Counted from the stretch's first letter, positions 22,210 to 34,453 are shown. The stretch is 64,000 nt of DNA from Vicia villosa (GCF_029867415.1 NW_026705328.1:310001-374000); one strand, 5' to 3'. The notes: generated by a model not told the origin, from the sequence alone. Made by a program: numbers and translations.

Positions 22210-24243
22210 GTTTCAGGTTTGATTCTCACCCCTTTCTCTCTTCTGAAATTTTTGTTTTGAGTTTGTTAGAGAAATCGGTTAGTAACTGTTAGAGTTAGTT
22301 AGGCTGAGTTGGCACTTTCAGTTAGGATTCCGTTCTGATTCTGTTAGAGGAGTTAGGGAGTTAGAGGTTGGATTGTTAGAGACCTGTTTAAGGGTTTGAA
22401 AGTAACTGTTTTTTTCTGTTATGTGTTGAAAGTTAGTTAAAAAAAAGTGGTTATGTCGGTTGTATGAAAGTTATGACAGTTAGAAGTTTGTTAGAAGTTG
22501 AAATGGGGCTGTTTAGGTGGTTAAGATAGGTAGTTAGAGCAGTTGTAGGGTGGTTAATTTTGATGAACAACTAGGAAACTCGGAATTGAATGGTTAAGAG
22601 GAATTTTTGGTTTATTTGACTGAGTTTGTGAACTGTGTTGTATTCAAAGGGACTGATGTGTGGTTTTGTGTATATGCAGGGCTGCTAAATGTGCGCATTT
22701 GGGGGCTGCTATTACATGGTTCTTTGACTTTGTTTGGCTGCCCCGAAAATGCTGAGCAAATCCTCTCTTTTTTTTTGGATAATTTCATGAATGAAATAAT
22801 GATGTTGTTTGCACTTGATTATGCAGGTTTGGCAGCTGGTTTGGGTGTGGAGTAGAAGATGTTGCAGCTGTATTGATTGTGTGCAGAGCCCTTATGCAGA
22901 AATTTGGCGGAGGCATGAAGATATGTTGTTTTGTAGGAGAGTGAATTGTAGTTGTAATTCTGGGTTTGTTGGTCTGAATTCAGCAGGTGGTTCAGCTACG
23001 GTGTTTGATTCAATCATTCCTTCAACGAGAACCTTGAAGCCGGTGTTCACTTGGATCACATCTTCACGGAGAAACCATCATTGCTTGGTCATAGAGAACA
23101 CTTGAAACAAGGAGTAATTAGGATGGGGTTTGGGATAGGAACAATAGGTTCTTCACGTTTTCTCTTGTTATAATTTTCCATATACAGCAGTAGTGGTGAT
23201 GTAACGGGAACCTTGCATAAGCTCTTTCAGTATTGGAATCATTCATGTAATTTTTCCTTTTTTTTTTGTGTAAGAATGTAATAAATGCAAAAGTGCTTGC
23301 TTTGAGGATTTTTTTTGAATGAATTTTTTGAATACAATTTTGGGATATTTGAATTATGAGTGAATGTATGAAGTTGAACCATGTTAACTTGAATGACATT
23401 TCCTTAGTATTTTGAATGAACTTATGCATCTTGAGATCATGTCTTACGACTTTGAATCATGGTGAACTTGGACTTGATGAATGAAGTCGGTGAAAAACTC
23501 TGAATGATATTTCAATTCTCAAATGATCCTAAATTAAATCTCCAATACAATTCACGTTGTATTGCAACAAGCACACAATTGGGAGAAATGATAATTCCTT
23601 GATCATAGACAATTCACAACCTCATTTCTTGCACCATGTGTCTTAGCTTGAACCACCCGTCTTGAAAGCAATTTGAATAGTGGGATCAATCATATCATCA
23701 AATCAAATTCATCCTCACATCATTGTGAATCTAATTCAACCTCAATTCCTTAATTCAAACCAAACTACCAACAAATTGAACATATAGTGGTGCCTTGAAT
23801 ACAACGCTCTCTTTAAGCTCATAATTTTGTATCATGGTTCGTTCTCTTTGCAATCCACTCCACAAACCCCTTGACTCAATGATTACAAATGAAATATCCT
23901 GAGGAATCCTTTGGATGAAGACAAGACTTGAAGCATAGGAGACCATCTTAGCATGAAATCTAGTGAACCTTAGTGGAATTAACAAATTCAGACACCGCGC
24001 CTAAAAACCATTATCCTCTTGGCCTTGATGAATCTTCATAGAGGAAAACCCCTGTGACTTCAGGAGAAAGAAATCCAAAATGAATGACCATATAAAAACC
24101 CTGTCTTCCAAGATCCTTGATTCAATGCAAAGTTATTGATTAATGATGCATGATGTGTTAGATGACTTAAGTGAGAGATGCATATGAATGTAAAGCTTAA
24201 ACCACTTAGAAATAAATATGTGGGCAAATTTTGGGGTGCAACA

Positions 24244-24248
24244 ACGAG
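24244..24248. repeat. Target-site duplication of Element 2, right copy (ACGAG)
   Basis: Matches 8643-8647. Downstream sequence (GGGGTGCTTTAAACCTTCCCC) continues the Element 1 LTR, as shown by its match to 34257-34280 in the intact LTR. Confidence 0.95.
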
Positions 24249-24439
24249 GGGTGCTTTAAACCTTCCCCTCATATAATCAACACCCAAACCTGAGTTCTCT
24301 TTCTTGTTTTAAAAACAAAACTTTGGGTTTTTCGTTCTTTTCCCTTTTCCTTTGAAAAAATAAAGCGCGGTGGCGATTTCAAATGAAATATTGAGTCGAG
24401 TCAATTCCATGGCTTCGATCTCAGATTTTCCTCGCTACA
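24249..24439 (+). mobile_element. Element 1 5' LTR, second part
   Basis: Aligns with 34262-34453, ending GCTACA like the 3' LTR. Contains the conserved word AAAGCGCGGTGGCGA shortly before the end. Confidence 0.93.
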
Positions 24440-24445
24440 GAAAAA

Positions 24446-24462
24446 TGGCGATTCACTGGGGA
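24446..24462 (+). other. Degenerate primer-binding site of Element 1
   Basis: TGGCGATTCACTGGGGA, 6 nt after the LTR end. Compared with TGGCGACTCTGCTGGGGA in Elements 2 and 3 it is one base shorter with two or three changes, so priming is probably impaired or uses another tRNA. Confidence 0.7.
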
Positions 24463-25501
24463 TCCAGTTTTAAGTGTGTTTAGCCTATTTTTGTTTATCT
24501 GTGTGTTTTTATATGTATATACTGTTGTGTGCTTTGTTTGTTTATCTTCTTTTTTTTTCTTTTTGGTGCTCGATGGTTCCTCTGTGATGAGATAAAGTTC
24601 TAACCCGAACTTTGGTGAATAACTTGAGATAGGAGGTGGTAAGACCAATAGTCGCATGTCAGGAGCAATCCTTAACATGAGCGTCATATGGTGGAACCCC
24701 AATCAGTGGAGGCCTCATGGAAGGTAGTAGATGTTGTTACAAACTATCGTAAGAATGCTATTACTTTCAATAGTGAGTGTCCGTAGAAGTTGAATGGCCT
24801 AGAACCCTTTTAACCCATCTAAGCCTTTTTAGGATGTAGTGCAGAAACAAGATCAAGTACCAATTTGAGCTTGTTGTCATGCGATACTATGCTCAGACGA
24901 GGTCTTTTTAGGCATATTATTGGCGCCCATGAGCAATTGTGCGTGCCGGTAATATCCGATAGAAGATTGAAAACTCTGGGAACCTTTGTAGAACCCGATC
25001 GGCAGGTACAAAATTCCTTCGATCATACCTTTTGGGATGGTTGGACCCATGGCTCCATGCTCGTGACGTCGAACCTTTGAACTATGATCTTATGTGACCT
25101 TGCGTACTCTTGGTTGTGGTTGATGCATAAACCATGCATTCATGCATCCATGAAAACTCTTTTTCTTTTGATTTTCAAGGAACTTAGAGGTCTTTCCTTG
25201 TAAACATCATAAGTTTCATCAAACTCAATGGATCTTGGGTGTTGATGGGGTGAAAATTCTAATCCACCAAAATGGATGATTAATTTTGATGATAACTTAA
25301 TCGAAGCTTTATTCCAATGTTGGAGTGTTTACAAGTTAATATCTTAAGTTCCTTGAAACTCAAAAATTAAAATAAAATAAAAAAACAAATTACTGCATAG
25401 CATGCATCATTCTACATTTGGTCCTGCTTTCTAAAGAAGTTTTCCAGAGCCTTATTTCCTTTCTCCTGGTATCATCAGTACAACACTTGTGCTAAGAATA
25501 A
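24463..25501 (+). mobile_element. Element 1 leader, no gene seen
   Basis: No coherent coding frame. Of ordinary composition, with a poly-T/C stretch near 24550. I see no repeat module here. Confidence 0.6.
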
Positions 25502-26257
25502 ATGGAAAGCATTAAGCAAGAGACTCTTGAGCTCCGTGAAGAGGTGGTTACTTTGAAGGCTAGTATGGAGCATCTGACTGCTCTGGTTGAGGCTCTAGTT
25601 GCTGCCCAGTTCAATCCTCCTATGAAGGAAGAAAGGTTGGCTAAAGTCTTTCTTGAAACTCTGAACTCATCCTTTCCTAAGGGGATAGTAGTCCGTACAC
25701 CTACTGACTCCCATGGAGAGGTGGATATGAAAGCGCTTCTAGAAAAGGATGTCCGAAAGGAATGTTTTCTTGAAGAAGGAAGCTTAGCTGGTAGTGTGAA
25801 GAAGTTTGGTAATGACTTTTCAAAGAAGAGAATCAGGGGAGGAAACAATCATCATCAACATTAGCATGTTTCCTATGTCATTCCTATATCCAACTCAGTT
25901 CATGCAATTCCAGATTATCAGCAGAATACTCGTCAACGAGCTCCTCCACCGAACGAGCAAAATCAACCTCAAAAGGGGAACTTTGATCCTATCCTCATGA
26001 CTCACACAGAATTGTACCCTGCTTTGATTCGTAAGAATTTGGTTCAGATAAGGTCACCGCCTCCTATGCCTGAGAAACTCCCTTGGTGGTACAATGCTAA
26101 TGTCACTTGTGCTTTTCATCAGAATGCTCCTGGACATGACTTAGAGAATTGTTGGCCTCTAAAAAATGAAGTTCAAAGATTAATCCATGCTGGTATTTTG
26201 ACTTTCCAAGATGTTGGTTATGATGTTCAAGCCAATTCTTTGCCAAAGCATGATTGA
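25502..26257 (+). pseudogene. gag: Internally deleted Tat gag (about 250 codons) with one in-frame stop
   Basis: A single frame from ATG 25502 to TGA 26255-26257, interrupted by TAG at 25862-25864. Residues 1-45 are a heptad-like Leu/Glu-rich segment (coiled coil likely). Residues about 80-115 carry the basic SVKKFGNDFSKKR motif seen in this gag family just after the capsid domain. Residues about 190-215 hold a zinc knuckle-like C-x2-H-x5-H-x4-C (CAFHQNAPGHDLENC). The central retrotransposon gag domain, present in Element 4 at 57960-58390, is absent, so N-terminal and nucleocapsid-like ends are fused. The product would be a structural protein of the particle. Nothing of pol follows. The stop suggests decay, but the short form may have been inherited. 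Confidence 0.75.
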
Positions 26258-26595
26258 ATCACTATTGATGGTAGCCTGAAGTTCGAAGGATGTTTCGTTC
26301 AGCATATGCCTAGATGGAGAGAGTTTTTCTCAGTTTTTAGTATTCTTATTGATTTCCATTCGTAATATTTCTTGTTTTTCAATGCATTGTTTGCATGTAG
26401 AAACTTATTTATTTTTGAATGTTAATGCTAATGCAATGATAATGTTTGTCTTGAAGTAATTCATTCGTTTCACTCATGTTTATTTATTTTTATGCATTAT
26501 GATACCAATTGCTTTTGCCAAACTCTTGCTTATGCAAAGGTTGGAAGGAGGATGATGATCTGAAAACGCAAAATTTCTGGTTGTATGCTTTTGAA

Positions 26596-26760
26596 CAAGA
26601 CCCTGCTGAGGATGTACAGGCATTATTTCAAATTCCCAAACACCGGAGATATAAGGAAGATAATCCCTTGTTAACCCCTTTGAGCCTTGAAGTAGGAGTT
26701 TCTTTTCTAAACGAAAAAACCCTAATTTTTAACCTGGGGCAGGGTAGTCTTCAGTTAATT
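26596..26760 (+). other. Conserved non-coding block B1, Element 1 copy
   Basis: Words in order: GATGTACAGGCATTATTTC, CCCAAACACCGGAGATATAA, GTTAACCCCTTTGAGCC, GAAGTAGGAGTTTCTTTTC, ACCTGGGGCAGGGTAGTCTT. Matches Elements 2, 3 and 4. Confidence 0.85.
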
Positions 26761-27311
26761 TGATCGAGTGTTCATATTTCAAAAAGGATTATGCATCCAA
26801 AGGTCAAGCATGTCATATCCACATCAATGGTTGGATCATGGAAAACCACAATGGTTATTCCCCGCGCATCAAAAGGCTGGAAAATGTGAAACCACAATGG
26901 TTATCCTCCATACGCCAAGGAATGAGGCAGTCACAACCCTCTCAGCAAGTCAAGACAAAGTCAATGTCACACGATTTGTTCAAATCAATGGAATAAAAAG
27001 CAAAGAAAAAAGAAAGAAGAAAAAAGCTCGCTAAGTCAAAAACTTGAAAACAAGTGACTTAGGCAAAAGTTAGAGCATCCCGCTGGACGACCAATTCAAA
27101 AAAAAATCAGTCCAGGCAAAAGTTAGGGAAAAAAAATAATTAAAAAAAAATGTGTGAAAAGTGAAAAGAAAGGACTACAGAGCAAAAGTCCTCAACAGTG
27201 AACAAATCTGTGTGAATACAAAAATGAAGACAAAAGGGTGACCGCTACTCCAAGAAAGCTTCATTAGGTCCTTAATGGCACAAAATCCTTTTGAGAGATG
27301 AATACTCATGT

Positions 27312-27465
27312 TGAGTTAACTGAACATAGGACTGGAGAACATCACGAAGTTGGGGTGGGCTAAATAAACTTTGAGCCTAAAAATCTTTTTTTCTGAAAAC
27401 CGTGAACCAGGCCACGTTACAACCCTCAAAAGTCCTAATTGAAGCAGGGTTTATTTCGAAAGCAT
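27312..27465 (+). other. Conserved non-coding block B2, Element 1 copy
   Basis: Words in order: GTTAACTGAACATAGGACTG, GAGAACATCACGAAG, TTTGAGCCTAAAAATC, AAAACCGTGAACCAGGCCAC, AAAAGTCCTAATTGAAGC. Matches Elements 2, 3 and 4. Confidence 0.85.
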
Positions 27466-28810
27466 ACTTAAACAAGAAAGTGTTCCTGACTCCTATCGGT
27501 TATGCTGAAAACTTGTGTTGGTATCATATGCATAAAAACAAAAAAATCAATGTCATCCCTTAACCAGTGATTCGCTCACAAGGTTTTGCGACATCTTTTT
27601 AATAAAACTTCAAGACTTACATAATTGTTGCATTTTCATTATCATTCTCTGAATAAACATTTTTCTGCTTGTAAACATTTGTTTGACATCCAGGAAGTTT
27701 ACATCTCATCATCAGTAGAAAACTAAAACATTGCCAGGGGCATGTTGTTTTCCCATTATAATGCTTTTGCAAGTTTGATTACCATCATGGGGCAAAGCTC
27801 GAAGACTGTGTCGAGTAAAAGAATGTGCCAAGTTTAGTCAATCAGGGGAAGTTACGTCGAGATTTGACAAATCTCTCCAAGAATCTGTTGATCTGGGGCA
27901 GATTATTCCAAGTCTTCATGACGCCAAGGATCTCTTTGAACCTTTTTGAGGTAGTTTCCTTTCATAGACCATGTAGTCTGGGGCAAGTTGTGAATCAGAA
28001 GTTACCTTGATCACCTCATTAGCTTGAAGTACAAAGGTTGTTTCCATGATTAGTCCAGAGTATGTCACTCTCTACCAAGGAGTTTTGAGACAACGGTTGA
28101 CTGTTGGGTTTTCTTTCTCACCTTGTGTTGAGTTTTGAACTAAAATCCCCCGCATGTTAACTTGTTTGCTTTGATGTTAACTTCTTAGTTCCTCTGCAAG
28201 TTCGGAATGGTGATTTTCTCCAAAGAAATTTTCCCTAATTCCCCATAACAGAGCTTGATGTGTTGTCCAATATTTTTGTTAAGAAGAAGATGATCTGTAA
28301 ATTCCTCGCAGAGATTGATAATCCCCACTGAGTTTGTTCCTCGTGGAAGAACTTTGCTTCGGTGTTCCTCCTCAGCTCATTTGTCAGGATGGAATTAATC
28401 CCCAGTTGAGTTTATTCCTCAAGGGGCAAAGCTTTGTTTGACCGTTTCTATCCAGTTTGTTCTTGGAGTTGAACTTTGGTCTCTTACAATACTATTTTGA
28501 ACCTCTCTAGGCTAGGAAACCTAGATTGAGAAGGCATTTATTTTGCACCTCTTGAGGATTCTGCTTTCCTCAACAATGGAAAATTCATTTGTGATTGATG
28601 TTCTTATCAGATATTGAAAGGCTTATTTTCCAGCAGTGATGTGCTTGAAAGCAAGGGGCAGGTTTTGAATTTGAGCAAGTTGTGTTATCCCCATCATGTT
28701 TTGGTTGACAACAAATGGAAGCCTCTTTATTTGAGAAAGTTTGTGTGTCTCTACATATCAATCTTATCTTCACAGCAAGTGATAATCTTTCAGGCTTTAT
28801 GAACTTCTTG

Positions 28811-28931
28811 ATTCCAAATGGAAGAAGCTCAGCAAATGGTAAGTCTCTTCAATGTAAGTAACAGTTTGCATCCAAATGGAAGAAGCTCAGCAAATGGTAA
28901 GTCCCTTCATCAGAAGTGACAGTTTGCATCC
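28811..28931 (+). repeat. Direct duplication of about 60 bp
   Basis: TCCAAATGGAAGAAGCTCAG followed by CAAATGGTAAGTC occurs twice, with diverged spacer ending ACAGTTTGCATCCA. A small start of tandem expansion just upstream of the large array. Confidence 0.9.
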
Positions 28932-29057
28932 AGTTCCTTTTCTCAAGCCATGTCCTTGATTAGAGAAGAAGTTGATCCCTATTCTTAGCGGCAGTTTATT
29001 ATTCTCAGCAACTCATCGTCAACTAATGAGGCGGTAATTCGGTTTTTCTTCTACCTT

Positions 29058-30725
29058 CGACTATTGAGTTGGTAGCTCACCTTTAGTGGAACGTTGGTGT
29101 ATCTCTTTCATCGTCAGTGGTACGCCGATGAATTATCTCTTTTTATATCATCAGTGGTACGGTGGTATATCTCTTCATACCTTCAATGGAACGTCGGTAT
29201 GTGTTATCGTTAGTGGTACGGTGATACATCTCTTTCTACCTCCAATGGGACGTTGGTAGTTCACCTTCAGTGGAACGTTGGCGTATTTTGTTATCTTCAT
29301 CGTCAATGGTACGTCGATGTATTTCTCTTCAATACCTTCAATGGAACGTCGGTATGTGTTATCGTTAGTGGTACGGCGATACATCTCTTTCTACCTCTAG
29401 TGGGACGTTGGTAGTTCACCTTCAGTGGAACGTTGGTGTATTTTGTTATCTTCATCGTCAGTGGTACGTCGATGTATTTCTCTTCAATACCTTTAGTGGA
29501 ACGTTGGTATATGTTATCGTTAGTGGTACGGTGATTCATCTCTTTCTACCTCCAGTGGGACGTTGGTAGTTCACCTTCAGTGGAACGTTGGTGTATTTTG
29601 TTATCTTCATCGTCAGTGGTACGTCGATGTATTTCTCTTCAATACCTTCAGTGGAATGTTGGTATGTGTTACCGTTAGTGGTACGGCGATACATCTCTTT
29701 CTACCTCCAGTGGGACGTTGGTAGTTCACCTTCAGTGGAACGTTGGTGTATTTTGTTATCTTCATCGTCAGTGGTACGTCGATGTATTTCTCTTCAATAC
29801 CTTCAGTGGAACGTTGGTATGTGTTATCGTCGGTGGTACGGCGGTACATCTCTTTCATCGTCAGTGGTACGTCGATGAATTATCTCTTTTTATATCATCA
29901 GTGGTACGGTGGTATATCTCTTCAATACCTTAAGTGGAACGTCGGTAAGTGTTATCGTTAGTGGTACGACGATACATCTCTTTCTACCTCCAGTGGGACG
30001 TTGGTAGTTCACCTTCAGTAGAACGTTAGTGTATTTTGTTATCTTCATCGTCAGTGGTACGTCGATGTATTTCTCTTTAATACCTTCAGTGGAACGTTGG
30101 TATGTGTTATCGTTAGTGGTACGGCGATACATCTCTTTCTACCTCCAGTGGGAAGTTGGTAGTTCACCTTCAGTGAAACGTTGGTGTATTTTGTTATGTT
30201 CATCGTCAGTGGTACGTCGATGTATTTTTCTTCAATACCTTCAGTGGAACGTTGGTATGTGTTATCGTTAGTGGTACGACGATACATCTCTTTCTACCTC
30301 CAGTGGGACGTTGGTAGTTCACCTTCAGTGGAACGTGGGTGTATTTTGTTATCTTCATCGTCAGTGGTACGTCGATGTATTTCTCTTCAATACCTTCAGT
30401 GGAACGTCGGTATGTGTTATCGTTAGTGGTACGGCGATACATCTCTTTCTACCCCCAGTGGGACGTTGGTAGTTCACTTTCAGTGGAACGTTGGTGTATT
30501 TTGTTATCTTCATCGTCAGTGGTACGTCGATGTATATCTCTTCAATACCTTCAGTGGAACGTTGGTATGTGTTATCGTTAGTGGTACGGCGATACATCTC
30601 TTTCTACCTCCAGTGGGATGTTGGTAGTTCACCTTCAGTGGAACGTGGGTGTATTTTGTTATCTTCATCGTCAGTGGTACGTCGATGCATTTCTATTCAT
30701 ATCATCAGTGGAACGATGGTGTGTT
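29058..30725 (+). repeat. Tandem array, about 155-bp period, five constant-loop hairpins per unit
   Basis: About ten units. Each unit has, in order, stems CACC/GGTG, CATCG/CGATG, ATACC/GGTAT, TATCG/CGATA and TACC/GGTA, all enclosing a loop of the form TTCAGTGGAACGTT. Examples: CATCG 29453-29457 with CGATG 29470-29474, and ATACC 29487-29491 with GGTAT 29506-29510. The subrepeat is 26-38 bp. Open frames on both strands exist only because the repeat lacks stops. The location just before the polypurine tract is the known site of satellite-like arrays in Tat elements. Confidence 0.95.
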
Positions 30726-31133
30726 CTCTGTTAACGAAGGATAGGTATTCTGATTCCCCAGTGAAAGAGGATGCATATTTCTCATCCCCAGTGAAAGAGG
30801 ATGTCCCCTTTTCTCACCCTAGTGAAAGGTGATGCTTTAACCTCTCTGGCGCGAAATGTTTTCCCCAGTGAAGTTTCTTTTCCCATCAAAGTTTCGTCTC
30901 TCCAACAGATTCTTATCTTCCCCAGTGGAATTCTTCCCACAAAGACATTTTGTGTTCCCAGTGGATTTCCTTTGCATCCCCAGTGTTGCTATGTTTCATC
31001 ATCGTCATATGCATTCATTAAACCTTTGCATTGCATCTTAGGATCAAAAATTGTGTGTTTTATGTATTTAAGTCTCTTCAATCTCGTCAAAACGAAGATT
31101 TGCAATCATCGTACCTCCGGATCGAAGAAACTT
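30726..31133 (+). repeat. Diverged hairpins with a CCCCAGTG core
   Basis: CCCCAGTG(A/G) recurs about eight times in 250 bp. Some copies sit in hairpins: CATCC/GGATG at about 30783-30803 and CACC/GGTG at about 30817-30833. The loop word CAGTG is shared with the large array (TCAGTGGAACG), so this may be its older edge. Confidence 0.7.
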
Positions 31134-31146
31134 AAATAGGGGCATC
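31134..31146 (+). other. Polypurine tract of Element 1
   Basis: AAATAGGGGCATC directly before the 3' LTR start TGTCATACC. Confidence 0.85.
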
Positions 31147-34100
31147 TGTCATACCCCAATTTTTGACCCTAAGATCATGTATCATTCATATCCCAATCAT
31201 TAATCAAGAGCTTCACTTGGAAGTTTTGTTTGTGGTGTTGCACTCACCTCATCAATAAGAGGGACCGTCAAGCACCAATGATTGTTTATCTTGTATGCAT
31301 ATTATACTAACCCAAATACCAAAAATATTGCTTTGTTTCTTTGTAGGCTTTTGTTTTGTAGGTACCAAGCCAAGACATGCAATAAACAAGGCATTTTCCA
31401 CATTTTGGACTGATGAAATCGATTTCCCTCTTGGGTAAATCAATTTCCCTACAACAATTTTCAACAAAATCACATTCTGGACAGCATGAAATCGATTTCC
31501 CTCCTGGGTAAATCGATTTCCCTAGTGTATTTTGCGCCAAATTCTCTTCTGGAACAGAGTGAAATCGATTTCACTCTTGGGGGAAATCGATTTCCTTAAG
31601 GCGAAATTCAAAAAAATAGAGAGGGAAGCTTGATTTGATTTTGACACCTATTTTCTTTGACCATTTTTGTCATTTTACCAATTTTCCACCTCACCAAAAT
31701 AATTCCCTTCATTAATTCCATTTTAACCTCATTTTACCATTTTTTACCATTTAAATGCCACTTTAATCACCAATTAAACACAAGTTAATTAACCAAGAGC
31801 AAATGACCAAATTGCCACTACTCTTGCTCTCATCCTATAAATAGAGGCCACTACTCTCTCATTTCTCAAGCTTTGAGAGCCAAAAAAACCCTTGCAATTT
31901 CTCTCCTCATCCTTACCAAATTCACCAAAGCTCTTTTTCTTTCATAAAGTTTGTGAGTCACATCTTGAACCTCACAAACTTTGAGCTAAACCACCATCCA
32001 TTTCACTCTTTTTTCTTCATATTGTTGAGAGATCAAGATTTGTGTTGGTGATTCTTGAAGTGGATCTAAGTTTTGTTCAAGAATTGGTAATTTTCATCAT
32101 CCTTTTTCATCCACCATAATGTGATTCTTTTGCGCTTGTGTGTGATGCATCTTTGATGCTATATTGGTCCTATTTGATGGTGATTTGATGGAAAAATCGT
32201 GCTCCAATTGATATGTGATCATAAGGTGTTTGTATGTTTGCTTAAGTCAAGTTTTATGCTTCTTAATGCTGATTTTTTGAAAACTGCACTGAGGAAATCG
32301 ATTTCCTCCTTAGGGAAATCGATTTCCATTCCGTTTCTGCGCCAGATTTGAAAACCTGCATTAAGGAAATCGATTTCCTCCTTAGGCAAATCGATTTCCC
32401 CTGGGACAAAATGTGTTTTTTTGCCTTTTTTATGCTTGTTTTGGCTTCCTTCTTCCTCCACTTCATTAATATCATTGGATCTAGGATGTTGATAGGTTTG
32501 AAATGACCAAATCCATAATATTAGATGAATGATATTAATGATAGTGTGAGTTGATTATCTTTATGCATTTTATCTTCTTCATCTTCTTTTTTTCTCTTGA
32601 TCGATGAAAGTCTTATTACTTTGAGAATTCTTATGGATTCTTAGTAAAGACTAGATCGTTACCTATTTTCTTTTCGTGCGGTATTGCTTTCGGAGAATGA
32701 TCTACATATCATTTCTCTCGCATGCATTAGCACATAAAGTTTTGACCGGCCTCGTTGTAGGGTGATTTCTACATAAATCACTTGGCGATCTGCTTAACAT
32801 AGCGCAATATTTCGTGTCCCGAATCAAAAAAGATCAAATATGGAAGAGAATTGTATGCGGTTGATTTAAGACTTATGGAGGTTTATCGTGTAGTCGCTAT
32901 GATTTTATCAAGCTTCTGATAAATGTCCATTGAATTTAAATCCGAGAACATCCTTCACTCACCATCGATCTTTCTTACTAACTTTGATAACATACTTGAC
33001 AAGTTTCAAGATGGTTATCTTTAACATCTAACAACTAACTTTAATTTCCGCACTTTATTATACCGCTCTTTATATTTCTCGCTTTATTGCTTTATTTTAT
33101 CATTTCATCATATTTACATTCCGCTATTTTTCCTTTGTCCATTTGGACGTTTATATTTCTGCTATTTTCTCTTTGTCCATTTGGACGCTATGTTTATGTT
33201 TCCGCTATTTTCCCTTTGTCCACTTGGACCATACTTTACTTTTATGCTAAAACACTAATAAATAACAAAAATCTAAAAAACACTTAAGGCTCTCTTTTGG
33301 ACTATTGGTTACTATCCCTAGCATTTTGGAGATTCAGACTTATGGATTTAGTACCTCTGGACCCTTATGATATTGTTACTCTGTTGTTATTCTGTCTGTC
33401 TGGCATTGGATTGTTGTCTGTTTGTGTATGCAGGTATTTCCTTGAAAGTTCTTGATGGTTAATTCCAAGGCATTGAGATAAGGATTTTACCTGAAAACAG
33501 CCGTTACTCTGCCCGATTTTCGTCAGAATTTTAATGTGCTTAATGCAAAGTGGTGCTAAGATAATAAGTCTCTCTGGATCCCCAAGTGGTAATATTTTGG
33601 TTTAGTATTGATATTCCAAAGGAAGGGAAATCTACCTTGACTCACAATGTCAAGTGTTGGCTTCTTATTTCGGTTAGACCGTTCTTTTCCTTAACTTTTA
33701 TTTTACGCAATAGGATAGCCTCTTCATCTCCTCCCATTCTTAAATTTTCAAAATCTTCTCCCTTTTTACAAAACCTTCTTATGTTTGCAACCTTTTCAAA
33801 ACCTTTTCTTTAAAAATATCTTTTGCCCTTAGTGGCCTTTTCTTCAAAGTTTAGACACTGTTAATTGTCGAAACGAGTGGTTATACCCCACGATTTTGAA
33901 ATTGATTGATATAATGAGATCTTTTCCGCGTGAGAGAGCTAGTGGCATACTCGTTGATTTTATCCGAGTTGGAGCCCTTCTTTCATTTGCGATGCAAAGA
34001 ACTCGTTTGTTCTCATGCTCAAGATCAATGGCTGAGTATTTCTCTCCGACGACGATAAAGTGTTTATTCATTTTTCTAAAATGTTTTCCCTTTAAAGCGG

Positions 34101-34453
34101 AACTACATTAGCTCTGACTTCTCCATTGCACCGAGGAGGTATGTAGGCACAAAGCTTAACGTTTTGCCGAGCTTATTTTAAAAATAAAACAAACCCTTTT
34201 TTAGCACACACAACACAGATTTTCAAAAAGGTTCCTGTGGAATACCACAGATATGAGGGGTGCTTAAAACCTTCCCCTTGTATAAACAACACCCGTACCT
34301 AAGATCTCTTCTTTTTGTTTTAAAAAAAAAACTCTGGGTTTTATTCGTTCTTTTCCCTTTTCCTTTGGAAACAATAAAGCGCGGTGGCGACTTTCACTGA
34401 AATATTGAGTCGAGTCAATCCTATGGCTTCGATCTCAGATTTTCCCCGCTACA
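31147..34453 (+). mobile_element. Element 1 3' LTR (3307 bp), intact
   Basis: Begins TGTCATACCCC and ends CCGCTACA, followed by the GTTGG duplication. It provides the uninterrupted reference for the split 5' LTR. TATA box at 31836-31843; AAATCGATTT palindromes at 31415-31594 and 32290-32402; a possible polyadenylation word AATAAA near 34373. Confidence 0.95.
31836..31843 (+). promoter_or_regulatory. TATA box of Element 1 3' LTR
   Basis: TATAAATA followed by GAGGCCACTACTC, same context as 6224-6231. Confidence 0.65.

Larger units (their letters stand above)
8648..24243 (-). mobile_element. Element 2: young non-coding Tat-type element (LARD-like)
   Basis: 15.6-kb complete element inserted in the 5' LTR of Element 1 in minus orientation. 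The 3' LTR is at 8648-13397 and the 5' LTR at 19496-24243. The primer-binding site lies beside the right LTR (19476-19493) and the polypurine tract beside the left LTR (13398-13410), which fixes the orientation. The internal region (13398-19495, 6.1 kb) has no gag or pol similarity; it holds a leader, hairpin modules, blocks B1 and B2 and tandem arrays. Long LTRs plus a non-coding interior fit the published LARD definition. In a partial hand comparison the two LTRs differed by two substitutions and two short indels. Confidence 0.95.
19496..24243 (-). mobile_element. Element 2 5' LTR (4748 bp)
   Basis: Near-identical to 8648-13397 at an offset of 10848. Differences seen: A/G in AAAGTTAAC/AAAGTTAGC, T/C in CTTCGTCGATG/CTTCGCCGATG, one T missing near 21070 and a shorter T run near 22770. 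The hairpin array is repeated at 20190-20392 and the TATA candidate at 22202-22209. Confidence 0.95.
26258..29057 (+). mobile_element. Element 1 3' region before the tandem array
   Basis: Non-coding. Contains blocks B1 (26596-26760) and B2 (27312-27465), poly-A rich stretches (27000-27200) and a run of short CCCC/GGGG-type words with GGGGCAAG or GGGGCAGA spaced through 27750-28650. Frames of 60-90 codons show no family resemblance. Position after gag shows that this block belongs to the 3' region in this family. Confidence 0.75.
5533..34453 (+). mobile_element. Element 1: Tat-type LTR retrotransposon, gag-only derivative, with Element 2 nested inside
   Basis: Structure in + orientation: 5' LTR (5533-8647 plus 24249-24439, interrupted by Element 2), degenerate primer-binding site 24446-24462, leader, internally deleted gag 25502-26257, long non-coding 3' region with a hairpin tandem array, polypurine tract 31134-31146, 3' LTR 31147-34453, flanked by GTTGG duplications. 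Without Element 2 it is about 13.3 kb. No protease, reverse transcriptase or integrase frame exists between gag and the 3' region, so it is non-autonomous. The LTRs differ at about 1-2% of positions in the first 500 bp compared, making it older than Elements 2 and 3. Confidence 0.93.

Noticed and set aside
29588..30832. Overlapping 70-113 codon frames on both strands
   Set aside because: They are translations of the 155-bp hairpin array; the same peptide recurs in each unit and in both strands.
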